From the NCBI RefSeq assembly GCF_005116665.1, contig NZ_SWCJ01000018.1, positions 38,791 to 102,790 on the forward strand: DNA of 64,000 bases, given 5' to 3'. Source of the stretch: Ferrimonas aestuarii. Lineage in GTDB: Bacteria > Pseudomonadota > Gammaproteobacteria > Enterobacterales > Shewanellaceae. Below, piece after piece: positions 8,320 to 16,767 of this stretch. Position 1 is the first letter of the stretch; every line of letters begins with the position of its first letter. The position numbers were made by a program, and so were the translations under genes. Below the pieces are notes generated by a model. That model saw only the letters and a program-made list of their open reading frames with translations. It was not told the origin of the DNA and searched no databases.

Positions 8320-9485
8320 TGAAACGGCATCTACTCGCGCCTCGCAGTCATTGGCAAAGCCAAGCGGAAACCTACGGCTTTAAATTTCACACCATGTATG
8401 GCGAGCCTTACTGGGATGAAAGTCGCTATTACGCCTTTACCTTAAAGCAGATTGAGCAGGATCTGGAAGATCCCACCACAGAGCTCAATCAGATGTGTTT
8501 GGAGGTGGTGGATAAGGTGGTGGAAGATGAGCAACTGCTGCGCAAATTCGCCATCCCAGAAGCCCATTGGGAGATGATCGCCCGCTCGTGGCGTCTTCAG
8601 GACCCAAGCCTGTATGCACGGCTGGATCTGGCCTACGATGGCCATGGCCCAGCAAAACTGTTGGAGAACAACGCCGATACCCCAACCTCGTTATACGAGA
8701 GTGCGTTTTTTCAGTGGCTGTGGCTCGAAGACCGCATCAAAGATGGCAGCCTGCCCCAAGATGCGGATCAGTTCAACGGCATTCAGGAGCAGTTGATCGC
8801 TCGTTTCGCTGAGCTCAAGTCCAAATGGCCACCGGTCCCCCTGCATTTTGCCTGCTGTCAGGATACCGAAGAGGATCGCGGCACGGTGCAATACCTGCAA
8901 GATTGCGCCGAAGAAGCGGGGCTGGAAGCCAGATTCACCTTTATCGAAGAGATCGGCGTTACCCCGCAAGGGGGCTTTGTGGATGGCTCTGATGAGCCGA
9001 TTCGCGCCGCGTTTAAGCTCTATCCATGGGAGTTCATGCTCAGAGAGGAGTTTGGCCAGTATCTGGATAAAGCCCAGTGCCGATGGTTGGAGCCAAGTTG
9101 GAAATCGATTCTGTCCAACAAAGCGCTGTTGCCGATGCTGTGGAAGCTGTTCCCGAACCACCCTAACCTATTGCCTGCCTATTTCAGCGATGAGATCAGC
9201 CAGGCTCGGGAATCCCGCTTGGTGGAAAAGCCAATCTACAGCCGAGAAGGGGCCAACATTCGCATTCTCGACGGTGGCAATGCCATCGCCGACAGTGACG
9301 GCCCATACGGTGAAGAGGGGGTTATCTATCAAGCCTATCAGCCTCTGGCTAAGTTTGATGATGACTACGCCCTAATCGGCTCTTGGATTGTTGGCGATCA
9401 GGCGGCGGGGATCTCCGTTCGCGAAGATCACAGCAAGATCACTCAGGATCTATCACGCTTCGTGCCCCACGCCATCATCGACTGA
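8319..9485 (+). CDS. yjfC: Glutathionylspermidine synthase-like ATP-grasp protein (YjfC/YgiC)
   Basis: A 388-aa cytoplasmic protein matching the C-terminal synthetase-like half of glutathionylspermidine synthase, in the YgiC/YjfC group. Visible motifs include the acceptor-binding YGEPYWDESRYYAF, the ATP-grasp YDGHGPAKLLENNADTPTSL, LEPSWKSILSNKALLPML and VEKPIYSREGANI with a Gly-rich loop. The amidase half is absent, so a ligase joining an amine to a peptide is expected from the family, but the natural substrate is unproven. It is coupled to the DUF1190 gene by a 1-base stop/start overlap. Confidence 0.85.
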   Translation: MKRHLLAPRSHWQSQAETYGFKFHTMYGEPYWDESRYYAFTLKQIEQDLEDPTTELNQMCLEVVDKVVEDEQLLRKFAIPEAHWEMIARSWRLQDPSLYARLDLAYDGHGPAKLLENNADTPTSLYESAFFQWLWLEDRIKDGSLPQDADQFNGIQEQLIARFAELKSKWPPVPLHFACCQDTEEDRGTVQYLQDCAEEAGLEARFTFIEEIGVTPQGGFVDGSDEPIRAAFKLYPWEFMLREEFGQYLDKAQCRWLEPSWKSILSNKALLPMLWKLFPNHPNLLPAYFSDEISQARESRLVEKPIYSREGANIRILDGGNAIADSDGPYGEEGVIYQAYQPLAKFDDDYALIGSWIVGDQAAGISVREDHSKITQDLSRFVPHAIID

Positions 9486-9510
9486 CCCCAGTCGATGCAG
9501 ACGCAGAAAT

Positions 9511-9536
9511 ACAAAGGCCACTCAAATGAGTGGCCT
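9511..9536. terminator. Terminator after the yjfLMC operon
   Basis: A near-perfect 13-bp inverted repeat: ACAAAGGCCACTC is followed by AAAT and then GAGTGGCCTTTGT, running from about 9511 to 9540. With T-tracts on both arms it can serve the yjf operon and the small gene on the opposite strand. Confidence 0.75.
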
Positions 9537-9567
9537 TTGTCGATGAGGCTGAGAAATTATGCGGCGT

Positions 9568-9651
9568 TTAGAAGATGAACGATGCCAGGCAAACGATCAT
9601 TCCCAACGAACCGACAACGGCACCCAGTGCGTACTTAACATTAGTATCCAT
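9568..9651 (-). CDS. ynhF: YnhF-like small membrane protein (27 aa)
   Basis: A 27-codon frame with ATG at 9651 and a clear Shine-Dalgarno (TAGGAG) 8 bases upstream. It begins MDTNVKYALGAVVGS and continues as one hydrophobic helix ending SFIF. Length, the charged M-x-T-[DN]-x-K start and the single helix match the YnhF family of tiny inner-membrane proteins. It lies in the otherwise empty 9486-9795 interval, and its 3' end faces the 9511-9540 hairpin, which would terminate it. The function of YnhF is unknown. Confidence 0.68.
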   Translation of the reverse strand: MDTNVKYALGAVVGSLGMIVCLASFIF

Positions 9652-9795
9652 GGCACTACTCCTACATTTCCATGCAAACGATATTGACACCAGCTTACGC
9701 CTTATGATGGGTGGCTCAATCCTTAGCCACCGCATCTGTTAACTGGATCACATCAATATTTTCTGAGTGATTAATCGGTTATCCCAATCTGTGCG

Positions 9796-11628
9796 CTAGA
9801 GTATCTGGACATCAAGATCCGCGAGTTTCTCTAACAGTGAATTGGGTACCGACTCGATGGTCACCGACTCTGTGCCCGAAAATTGGATGTAATAGTCGTC
9901 ATCCCCTCCGAACCGGCAACGTCCGAAGCAATCTCGGCCGCCAGCAAGGGTTAGCTTGCCTTGATAATCACCGGCGCTGACTTTCACCACCACCGGCTGC
10001 TTGAGTAGCTCTCGATACAGTTGCTCACTGTAGTCCCGCTTTTTACGTTCACCGCTGTTGGCATACTTTTCTACTTTGACCGCCCAAGCACTGCGCTTTT
10101 GACCAAATCCACGCTCTTGCAGCTGCTGGTACACAAAGTGCCCTCGATTATAGGTGTGAAAATCGCGATTAAGCCCATCGAGGATCGGCTTGTGAGGCAT
10201 GGTCCAACTGATGGGCACCAACAGATCCGAATGGCGGTCATCCGCGGGTCGAATCTCGATATCGCCGATGGTCAATTGAGTCTGCTGTTTGATGGTTGCC
10301 ACCACTTGCTCGTTAAGGGTGTCCGTTGCCTGCTGCCACTGAGTCTGCCCCTTGCCTGTCAATGCCTGCCAATCGATGGCTTCGCCTTGCTTGGAAAGCG
10401 TCAGTCTGCGAATCTCCTCGCCTTGGTGGCGTAGCACCAAACTCAGAGTCAGCTCTGCGCCCGAGTTAACTTGATTCAGGCTTAACCCCGTGACGGCAAT
10501 CGGATTGGCTTCCTTGTAGTTAAGCAGCGGCGAACGTTGCCCAAGATGCTTAGTCAGAACCGTAAATTGATCGTCACCTTTGCTGTTACAGCGACCTCCA
10601 AAGCAGTCTTGACCCAGTGCCAACAACACCTGAGCATGCTGGCCTGCGAAACTGGCCTCCAATGCCAATTGGTGCTTCACCAGCCACTGGAATAGATCCG
10701 CAGAATAGGGGTTGTTCTGGTGCTCGCCTTGGTTCCAGATGCGACTGATGCCAAAGCCATTGGGCTTGCCTTGACGGCGATTGGCCTTAATCACATCCTT
10801 AAAAGCGATGCGGCGGTTTTTGTAATCATGAAAATGTCGATTGGCAACCTTAAGTAACGGCGCAGCATCCAGCTGCCACTTAAACGGCACCAACAGCGTG
10901 TATTTGCCATCTGGCGTCGGCATCACCGACAACTTACCCTGCGCAACGAACTCTGGTTGCATCATGGCAAACAACAGCTGCTCGCGAAGGTCGGTTTTAG
11001 CAGACTCCACTTCACCCTGAACCTGTTTGGCTTTATCGGCCAAACTGCCTTTAGGCAGCGCAACCTTGGTAACGTTGCTCGCGGAACTGTCCGGCGTCGA
11101 TTTACGCTGCTCTTGCTGTTCACGCTCAGCTTTTTTAGACGCATTTAGTGCCTGAACCGCTTCCAAAGAGCGGCGGGCCTGTTTACGCTGCTCTGTTTTA
11201 TAATCTTCATATGCGGCATTGCCAACCACTAGCCCCATGGCGACCAGTAGCGCTATCAAAAAAAGTTGGGCGCCTTTACTGGTTTTTGGCGAACCCCAAT
11301 GTTGGCCATCAGCACGATTCGGTTTCTCGGCATTCGAAGCCTTGGCTTGTGCTTGATGTTTGGCTTCGGCCATCTGCTCAAGCTGCAGTACGACATGATC
11401 GCAGCGACGAACAAACTCGTGCTGATCGTCAATTTCAAATCCCTCTTCGTGAACCGCTTTGTTACGCACAGTCGCAATCCATCGGATCTGGCGCACCAGT
11501 AGCTTTGGCAACTGACTTTCACAACTGCTGAGTTTTTCATGCAGGCCCCGCCCTTCGGCACCCAGCTCACTGACTAATTTCGACTCAATCCGTTTCGCTT
11601 GTTGAACGGCAACTTCAATACTTCCCAC
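9796..11628 (-). CDS. Membrane-anchored protein with DUF4145-like N-terminus and tandem DCFG/GDD domains
   Basis: A 610-aa protein that I cannot assign to a known function. Residues 1-95 form a helical cytoplasmic domain resembling DUF4145 (ESKLVSELGAEGRGLHEKL, IRWIATVRNKAVHEEG). One transmembrane helix (LFLIALLVAMGLVVGNAAY) lies at about 125-145, then a Lys/Glu/Gln-rich coiled-coil segment. The remaining ~400 residues hold two copies of a ~150-residue domain: LLVPFKWQLDAAP, RHFHDY, QDCFGGRC..GDD in copy 1 and LLVPISWTMPHKP, RDFHTY, RDCFGRC..GDD in copy 2. The start is GTG, with AGGG upstream. The smaller gene at 11682 lies 53 bases upstream on the same strand, so the two may be co-transcribed. 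Confidence 0.7.
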   Translation of the reverse strand: MGSIEVAVQQAKRIESKLVSELGAEGRGLHEKLSSCESQLPKLLVRQIRWIATVRNKAVHEEGFEIDDQHEFVRRCDHVVLQLEQMAEAKHQAQAKASNAEKPNRADGQHWGSPKTSKGAQLFLIALLVAMGLVVGNAAYEDYKTEQRKQARRSLEAVQALNASKKAEREQQEQRKSTPDSSASNVTKVALPKGSLADKAKQVQGEVESAKTDLREQLLFAMMQPEFVAQGKLSVMPTPDGKYTLLVPFKWQLDAAPLLKVANRHFHDYKNRRIAFKDVIKANRRQGKPNGFGISRIWNQGEHQNNPYSADLFQWLVKHQLALEASFAGQHAQVLLALGQDCFGGRCNSKGDDQFTVLTKHLGQRSPLLNYKEANPIAVTGLSLNQVNSGAELTLSLVLRHQGEEIRRLTLSKQGEAIDWQALTGKGQTQWQQATDTLNEQVVATIKQQTQLTIGDIEIRPADDRHSDLLVPISWTMPHKPILDGLNRDFHTYNRGHFVYQQLQERGFGQKRSAWAVKVEKYANSGERKKRDYSEQLYRELLKQPVVVKVSAGDYQGKLTLAGGRDCFGRCRFGGDDDYYIQFSGTESVTIESVPNSLLEKLADLDVQIL

Positions 11629-11681
11629 ACACTACCCTTGTACTTATTACTTACCTGTTCGATTGGCTGTAAATTCTCGAC

Positions 11682-12281
11682 TTACCAATCATTATCAAAA
11701 CTAGAGCTGCAGCTAAAACTGTCATCGAAACTGCTGCCCATATTGTCATCGAAGCTGCTGCCCATACTGTCGTTCATGCCAACGCCTAAACCAAAGTCAC
11801 TACCGATACCAGTGTCGATTCCGATGCTATCTGAACAGCCAAAGGCATTCCCTCCAGCATCCACCCCGCCCAGTCCTCCCATCATTGGCAAACTGGTGGC
11901 AGGATTGATATCCAACGAGAAATCATCACTCAGTGCTGTTGAATTCAATGAAGGCTCATTTGGTTCCAACATATCGTCAAAGACCACCTCGGAATCCGTT
12001 GCATTGGCTCTGGAAAACAATTGGTCCCCCACCAGAGTCAAATTGTCATGCTTTTGTTCAAACACACTGGCTTGGTTCGAAAACAGGGATTTTCCCTCCG
12101 ACTCTATGGCCTCCCCTTGCGGTTCAGGAACCTTGGGAATGTCAGAGTTGTCATCGGAGAACGTCGGGTCTTCCCCAAAGGGATCGGAGTCTTGTGCCGA
12201 CTCGGCCTTTGGGTTACGGCTAGCGGCGAGTTCTGGAGTTGGCTGCTTATTGACAGCAAACCATCTTGAGAGAAATGACAA
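11682..12281 (-). CDS. Hypothetical acidic Ser/Asp/Gly-rich protein
   Basis: A 199-aa protein with no recognised domain. The short basic N-terminus (SFLSRWFAVNKQ) is followed by an acidic, Pro/Ser-rich, probably disordered middle. The C-terminal ~70 residues are Gly/Met/Ser/Asp-rich with a tandem MGSSFDDN/MGSSFDDS repeat and end in SSSFDNDW. The only in-frame start near the front is TTG at 12281, because a stop lies a few codons upstream, and the ribosome site is weak. Bias toward Asp, Ser and Gly resembles low-complexity linkers rather than an enzyme. It precedes the DUF4145-like gene on the same strand, suggesting a two-gene unit. Confidence 0.55.
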   Translation of the reverse strand: MSFLSRWFAVNKQPTPELAASRNPKAESAQDSDPFGEDPTFSDDNSDIPKVPEPQGEAIESEGKSLFSNQASVFEQKHDNLTLVGDQLFSRANATDSEVVFDDMLEPNEPSLNSTALSDDFSLDINPATSLPMMGGLGGVDAGGNAFGCSDSIGIDTGIGSDFGLGVGMNDSMGSSFDDNMGSSFDDSFSCSSSFDNDW

Positions 12282-12402
12282 CAGGGCGATGATTCCCGTC
12301 TTACTTTAAACACAGCTCATTCTAACAGGTGTAAAGCAAAATCTTCATTTTAAATAATGAGTTAACCTAAATGGAGAACAAATATAGAGTAAAACTATTA
12401 CC

Positions 12403-13221
12403 CTACACTGACTCTTCCACTTCAGACCCTTGATTGTGACCATCGCCATCAATTAATCCATAACGATATGCCAATCCAATCAAATGAGTACGATTTCGAG
12501 CATTGAATAACTGCTTCAATCGATCCAGGTGATAATTCACGCCACTTTCGGTCAACGACAGTTGCGCCGCCAACTCAGCGCTGGAATGGCCAAAAGCGGT
12601 TAATTTTAAGATCATCAAAGAGCGCTCTGAAATGCAGTTGAAGTTGGTGATGGGATTAAGCTTAGCAATATGACGCTCACTCAATAAGCTGGAGTAAAGT
12701 GACAATCGCAGCTCTGTCTCCTTCTGTTCAACACTGAGGTTTTGCAACAACTGGTCTCTGGACAAATCAGAAAAAAACACAAAAACCGCCAACCAGTTAG
12801 GGCTGTATGAACTCGGCAAATGCCACACACCGCGACTGCGCAAACCGTAATCTGACATTAGTCGCACCAATTGCGACCCAGTCCGGGTTTTCTCATCGGG
12901 ATCGTCCCACACACTCAAGCCCATTGGATGGCGATTAAAATATGCCTTGTCTTGTGAAGCAAAGTGCTGCAAATAACGGCTGCGAAATTGCAGAATATCT
13001 GAACTTGAAGCGACCGTATAAGCGGCTCGGTTCATCTCACTGGGACGACGGCGATACAATTTACGGAACTGATGGGGGCTCTGAGGTTGCAATCGTGTGG
13101 TAATCCCATAGAAGAACTCGGTTATCCCGTACTGTGACAAGTACCGCTTAAGGTGAGCCATTAGTGCTTCGTCTACCGGGCACGCTAGAGTTAGAGAAGA
13201 ATCGTTAGAAGTTATAGACAT
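12403..13221 (-). CDS. LuxR-family transcriptional regulator (LuxR solo-like)
   Basis: A 272-aa regulator. The N-terminal ~180 residues resemble an autoinducer-binding fold, with a FYGIT segment, an SQDKAYFNRHP stretch where acyl-homoserine-lactone binders carry a conserved Asp-Pro, and SDYGLRSRGVWHLPS. Those ligand residues are only partly kept, so the ligand may differ. The C-terminal LuxR helix-turn-helix is clear (LTAFGHSSAELAAQLSLTES, then VNYHLDRLKQLFNARNRTHL, GLAYRYGLI). No luxI-type synthase occurs in the window. It is 54 bases downstream of, and co-directional with, the tetraheme lipoprotein gene, and may control the divergent TonB-receptor genes (inference). Confidence 0.75.
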   Translation of the reverse strand: MSITSNDSSLTLACPVDEALMAHLKRYLSQYGITEFFYGITTRLQPQSPHQFRKLYRRRPSEMNRAAYTVASSSDILQFRSRYLQHFASQDKAYFNRHPMGLSVWDDPDEKTRTGSQLVRLMSDYGLRSRGVWHLPSSYSPNWLAVFVFFSDLSRDQLLQNLSVEQKETELRLSLYSSLLSERHIAKLNPITNFNCISERSLMILKLTAFGHSSAELAAQLSLTESGVNYHLDRLKQLFNARNRTHLIGLAYRYGLIDGDGHNQGSEVEESV

Positions 13222-13275
13222 CGATTTAATAAACCAAATTAGTTAAAGGCTGGCGATGAACGCCAACCTCCATCG

Positions 13276-15198
13276 TTACTGTGTGTTTGGGTGGCAAGTC
13301 ATACACGAATAGGGATCGGGAAAACTGGCACTCATGTCCCAATCGGAATTCTTAGCGCTCCATATCGCCTCATAAGGTTCATAGTTACCAAACTTATCCC
13401 TAGGCAGTGCATTCACATCCGAAGGGTAATTGTTATAAATCTTACCGTTGCTGACCAATTCATCGCCTTGGTATAAACGCTGAGTCGACGCCTCACCGTG
13501 ATGTTTAGGAACGTGACTCTCCCCTCCATGGCACCAAAAACAACGAGCCGTTTCATTATGCCCTAAAGGAGCTCCATTACTGCCGTGACAGGTTGCACAA
13601 TAATAGGGCTGAGTTTGGTCGAAGCCATCAACACTATTAATGGGCCAGTTTTGACCACCATGACCTAGCGGCTGCTTAACCTCATTATGACACTCATTGC
13701 AGTCTGCGACGCCCCACCCGAAATGCTGCTCCGTCAGCACAGGAGATCCCTCATCAGGACTCGGCAAATCAAATGTCTGCAAAGCAACCCAATCGGAGCC
13801 ATCTTTGGCGTCGCTAAAATCTCTCTGTGTGGAATGCTCCCCATTAAATTCTTCCATACCCCACAACTCGTAATGACTCATGTACCCAGCGATGACCAAC
13901 TCAACGGGTTGATTCATCACCCAAGTATCACTCATTAGATGCAGTACGTTACCTCCAAATTTAAACTGCCAATCGAGACGACAATGCTCAGGGTCGACCA
14001 GCAGATCCATTCCACCTTTCTCCGGTAGATGAAACTCGCAACGACTACCTGGATTCACTATTTGCTCTCCATGCCCCTGATATGCAGCAAAGTCGCCGTT
14101 AGTCGCCATTTCTCCATAGACGGTACTCCAACCTCGTCCAACGGTGGAATCCAGCCCATCAAAACTAAACAGCGCAAAATGCTCCACTTTGGCTCCAGTT
14201 GACAGTGTCGGCCAATAATTGAACTTCACATCCCACCCCTGATCATAAGCGGATAGGAACACATCCATTTTTGTGATCACACCGGGCTGGAAGATATCTG
14301 GCCGCATATCGTGCGCCGTCACCTCCAAGTTTTGGATTACGATAGGGGCACCGCTGCCTTTATTTACCATCAGTTGAGGCACCACCACCTTGCCATCAAA
14401 CTGAGCGAGTCGGGCCATTTCTCGATCTTGAACCCACTGACGGCGCTGAGTCATTTCCGTGGAAAAAGGTTGGAAACGCACTCCCATGCCTGGCTGCAAC
14501 CACATCTGGTCTAACCGCTCATAATGAGCCTCTCCTTGCGGGCCCTTTCCATCCAAGCTGCCGTTGAGTTTCTTCTGCTCGCCACCGTGAGATTTAATGC
14601 GCGCATACCAATCTTTGCTATGGGAGTTGTCATAGCCATTATCATCAGCTTCATCAAAGAGGCCATCACCATTTCGATCCCACGAAACCACAAACTCGTA
14701 GGTATCTCTCCCACTCTCCGTTGGGAAAATCAACTGCTCAAAACGAAGATCAGGCCGGATATGGACCAAATAACGTAAGAGATCAAATACCGAAAACTGC
14801 CCCTCGACAAAGATATCAGGGCGCGCACTGCGCCCGCCTAGTCCATCAGGGTTGGTCGCTAAAACACTAGCCATCTGTTTCAGATCCACCTGAATGCTGA
14901 CTTCTTGAGGATTATGCACGCCCGCTAAGTGGCCATCTCGCTCGTCGACATAACCATCACCGTTCAGATCCGTGGCCATATCACTTTGCAGCCAATCCTT
15001 AAGCTTATCGTCATAGCGCCCAAGATAGACGGAAACCTCACCTTCAAACTTAGCGCTAGGAGTTACGTCCACAGTCAAAAAAGGAGCCTTAGCCTTCGGG
15101 GGAGTACTCGATGACCGTTGGTGAGTATCCTCACCACAGCCAGAAATCAGGAGCGAAGCCACTGCCCCTGCGAGCAGCAATGTTGTTGTCTTCATCAT
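13276..15198 (-). CDS. Outer-surface tetraheme cytochrome c lipoprotein with EF-hand-like loops
   Basis: A 640-aa exported protein. The signal peptide ends in a lipobox (LLISGCGED), so it is a predicted lipoprotein. The first ~230 residues carry two calcium-loop-like motifs (DLNGDGYVDERD and DRNGDGLFDEAD). The middle is a beta-rich region with no family I recognise. The C-terminal ~150 residues hold four CXXCH heme-attachment motifs: CNECH, CATCH, CFWCH and CMTCH, with extra His (LGHGG, LGHNE, HVPKHHGE) as possible axial ligands. Such architecture suggests electron transfer at the cell surface or periplasm. It is divergent from the secreted protein/TonB receptor operon. Redox partner and substrate are unknown. 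Confidence 0.75.
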   Translation of the reverse strand: MMKTTTLLLAGAVASLLISGCGEDTHQRSSSTPPKAKAPFLTVDVTPSAKFEGEVSVYLGRYDDKLKDWLQSDMATDLNGDGYVDERDGHLAGVHNPQEVSIQVDLKQMASVLATNPDGLGGRSARPDIFVEGQFSVFDLLRYLVHIRPDLRFEQLIFPTESGRDTYEFVVSWDRNGDGLFDEADDNGYDNSHSKDWYARIKSHGGEQKKLNGSLDGKGPQGEAHYERLDQMWLQPGMGVRFQPFSTEMTQRRQWVQDREMARLAQFDGKVVVPQLMVNKGSGAPIVIQNLEVTAHDMRPDIFQPGVITKMDVFLSAYDQGWDVKFNYWPTLSTGAKVEHFALFSFDGLDSTVGRGWSTVYGEMATNGDFAAYQGHGEQIVNPGSRCEFHLPEKGGMDLLVDPEHCRLDWQFKFGGNVLHLMSDTWVMNQPVELVIAGYMSHYELWGMEEFNGEHSTQRDFSDAKDGSDWVALQTFDLPSPDEGSPVLTEQHFGWGVADCNECHNEVKQPLGHGGQNWPINSVDGFDQTQPYYCATCHGSNGAPLGHNETARCFWCHGGESHVPKHHGEASTQRLYQGDELVSNGKIYNNYPSDVNALPRDKFGNYEPYEAIWSAKNSDWDMSASFPDPYSCMTCHPNTQ

Positions 15199-15648
15199 TA
15201 TTTTGTCTCTTGTCGTTGCCTTACCGTTTGGTATGGGCCAACAAGATTAGAGGAGGACGATTAACTCACTACTATTAGTATTATTAGTGTTTTGATGCGT
15301 AGAGTAACTCTGTGATCCAACTATCAGTCTGTCTCCACAACCTAAAACAAACTCTAGCGTGTAGATAAAAACAGCGTTCTGAACCTATTTTGTGCAACAA
15401 AAAAAACACAATTGACCTCAAGGCAAGCGTAGTACAACCATTAATATAAATGTAATTAATTTTAAAATTACAAATAATAGAAAAGGCTCAACGAATTAAC
15501 AATCCAGCATACCAAGAACAGTTTCAGCTTCAATTTCAATTTCAATAAATAGAACGCGATTTAAATATTCTCCTGTAATGAAATTTAATGAAAAGTGTCA
15601 CACTGCATTGATAGTTTTCGCTCTCAAATTATTGAGAGAGTATACATT
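15199..15648. promoter_or_regulatory. 450-bp AT-rich divergent intergenic region
   Basis: The region separates the tetraheme lipoprotein gene from the secreted-protein/TonB receptor genes. It is markedly AT-rich and contains no coding frame I trust. A TTGACC at about 15411 is a candidate -35 element without an obvious -10. A triple TTCAAT tandem occupies 15529-15546. A 7-bp hairpin, CTCTCAA (15621-15627) with TTGAGAG (15632-15638), overlaps the probable ribosome site of the gene starting at 15649. It is the natural operator region for the neighbouring LuxR-type regulator, but no palindromic lux-type box was recognised. Confidence 0.45.
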
Positions 15649-16731
15649 ATGCTTATTACTAACAAAGCCAAGTTGTCACCGTTATTTGTTACTGTATCAC
15701 TACTTATTTATACGCCTGTGGCATATTCAACTGAGAGATTTCCTGTCAGTTTAGATTTGCCCATTTCAGACGCTGTAGACGCCCTCAATAATCAGTGCAC
15801 CACCTTCTACGCCGATACTCAGTCCGATCATAGCTTTGAGATCAGTGATCATCACCAATCGGCTGAATTTTCTCACACGTGGCCCGACGGCAGTAAAACT
15901 CTGTTTATCTCTCACTCAGAGATGGACAGCAACGATCAGGGCCAAATACTGAGCTTTCACGCGCCCGCCTCCATGTTTAGCAACGACTTGATCGACCAAC
16001 AGCGTGAACTGAAACTGGTGGAAAAACACTATATTGATGAACAGCACCCTTCTGGTATGGCATGGCTTCCCTCCCCAATAGACGCCCACCATGGCGTATT
16101 GGTCATAGCCTCCGAGGAGAATGGCGAACTGCTGTTCAAACACAGTGATGCATCAGGAAAAATTACCACGACCCAAACCTTTGTCCCTAATGATGTTGCC
16201 AACATCACCGACGTCTGGGCCTTCGAAAAAGATCAGCAGCTTTGGCTGATTGTCCACGACATGAACCATGGCCGCGGTGCTGCTTATCAGGCCAACATCG
16301 ACGAACTGTTTACCTCTGATCACCAACTGGATCTCACTGCACTCCATTTCAATAACCACTATCAATCCCCTGATGAAACTGGCTGTAATAAAAGCCTAGG
16401 CCAGAACGCCCAGGTTGTACGTGATAGCAACAACGACTGGTACGTGGTGCACACCTACTCTGATGGTCTGTTCTGCGGAATAAATAGTGGCGATATCAAA
16501 ATAAAAGCGTATTCAATTAATTTTGATTCCGAACTATTCAATATCAATCAAGATCCAGTTCCAAGCGTTGTGAAAACTCTTCCTTACCAAAGCAGCTTTA
16601 AAGGTTCTGGTGCCGATGGCGCAGCCGGATTCCGAATAAGCAGCCAAGGAAAACTCACCCTGATATTAGGCGAGCAGTTTGCCTCTTTATCAGGATTTAA
16701 CTGGCGTTCAGCTTTAGTTGAATGCCGATAA
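15649..16731 (+). CDS. Secreted hypothetical protein, beta-rich
   Basis: A 360-aa exported protein with a Sec signal peptide (KLSPLFVTVSLLIYTPVAYS, cleavage near YST). The ATG at 15649 follows GAGAGAG by about 8 bases; the longer GTG frame from 15595 adds only residues before the signal peptide. Repeated short segments such as FSHTWPDGSKTLFISHSE, SGMAWLPSP, GVLVIASEENGELLF and WAFEKDQQLWLIVHD suggest a beta-propeller-like fold, but this is an impression. A late KGSGADGAAGFRISSQGKL segment is Gly-rich. It sits 36 bases upstream of a TonB-dependent receptor and may bind or process its ligand. Function not recognised. Confidence 0.6.
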   Translation: MLITNKAKLSPLFVTVSLLIYTPVAYSTERFPVSLDLPISDAVDALNNQCTTFYADTQSDHSFEISDHHQSAEFSHTWPDGSKTLFISHSEMDSNDQGQILSFHAPASMFSNDLIDQQRELKLVEKHYIDEQHPSGMAWLPSPIDAHHGVLVIASEENGELLFKHSDASGKITTTQTFVPNDVANITDVWAFEKDQQLWLIVHDMNHGRGAAYQANIDELFTSDHQLDLTALHFNNHYQSPDETGCNKSLGQNAQVVRDSNNDWYVVHTYSDGLFCGINSGDIKIKAYSINFDSELFNINQDPVPSVVKTLPYQSSFKGSGADGAAGFRISSQGKLTLILGEQFASLSGFNWRSALVECR

Positions 16732-16767
16732 GAAACTCTACAACATAATAAAAGCCCCAGGTTTGCA

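Noticed and set aside
8848..9375. 175-aa plus-strand frame within the glutathionylspermidine-synthase-like gene
   Set aside because: Out-of-frame shadow; Arg/Ser-rich composition typical of frame-shifted reading.
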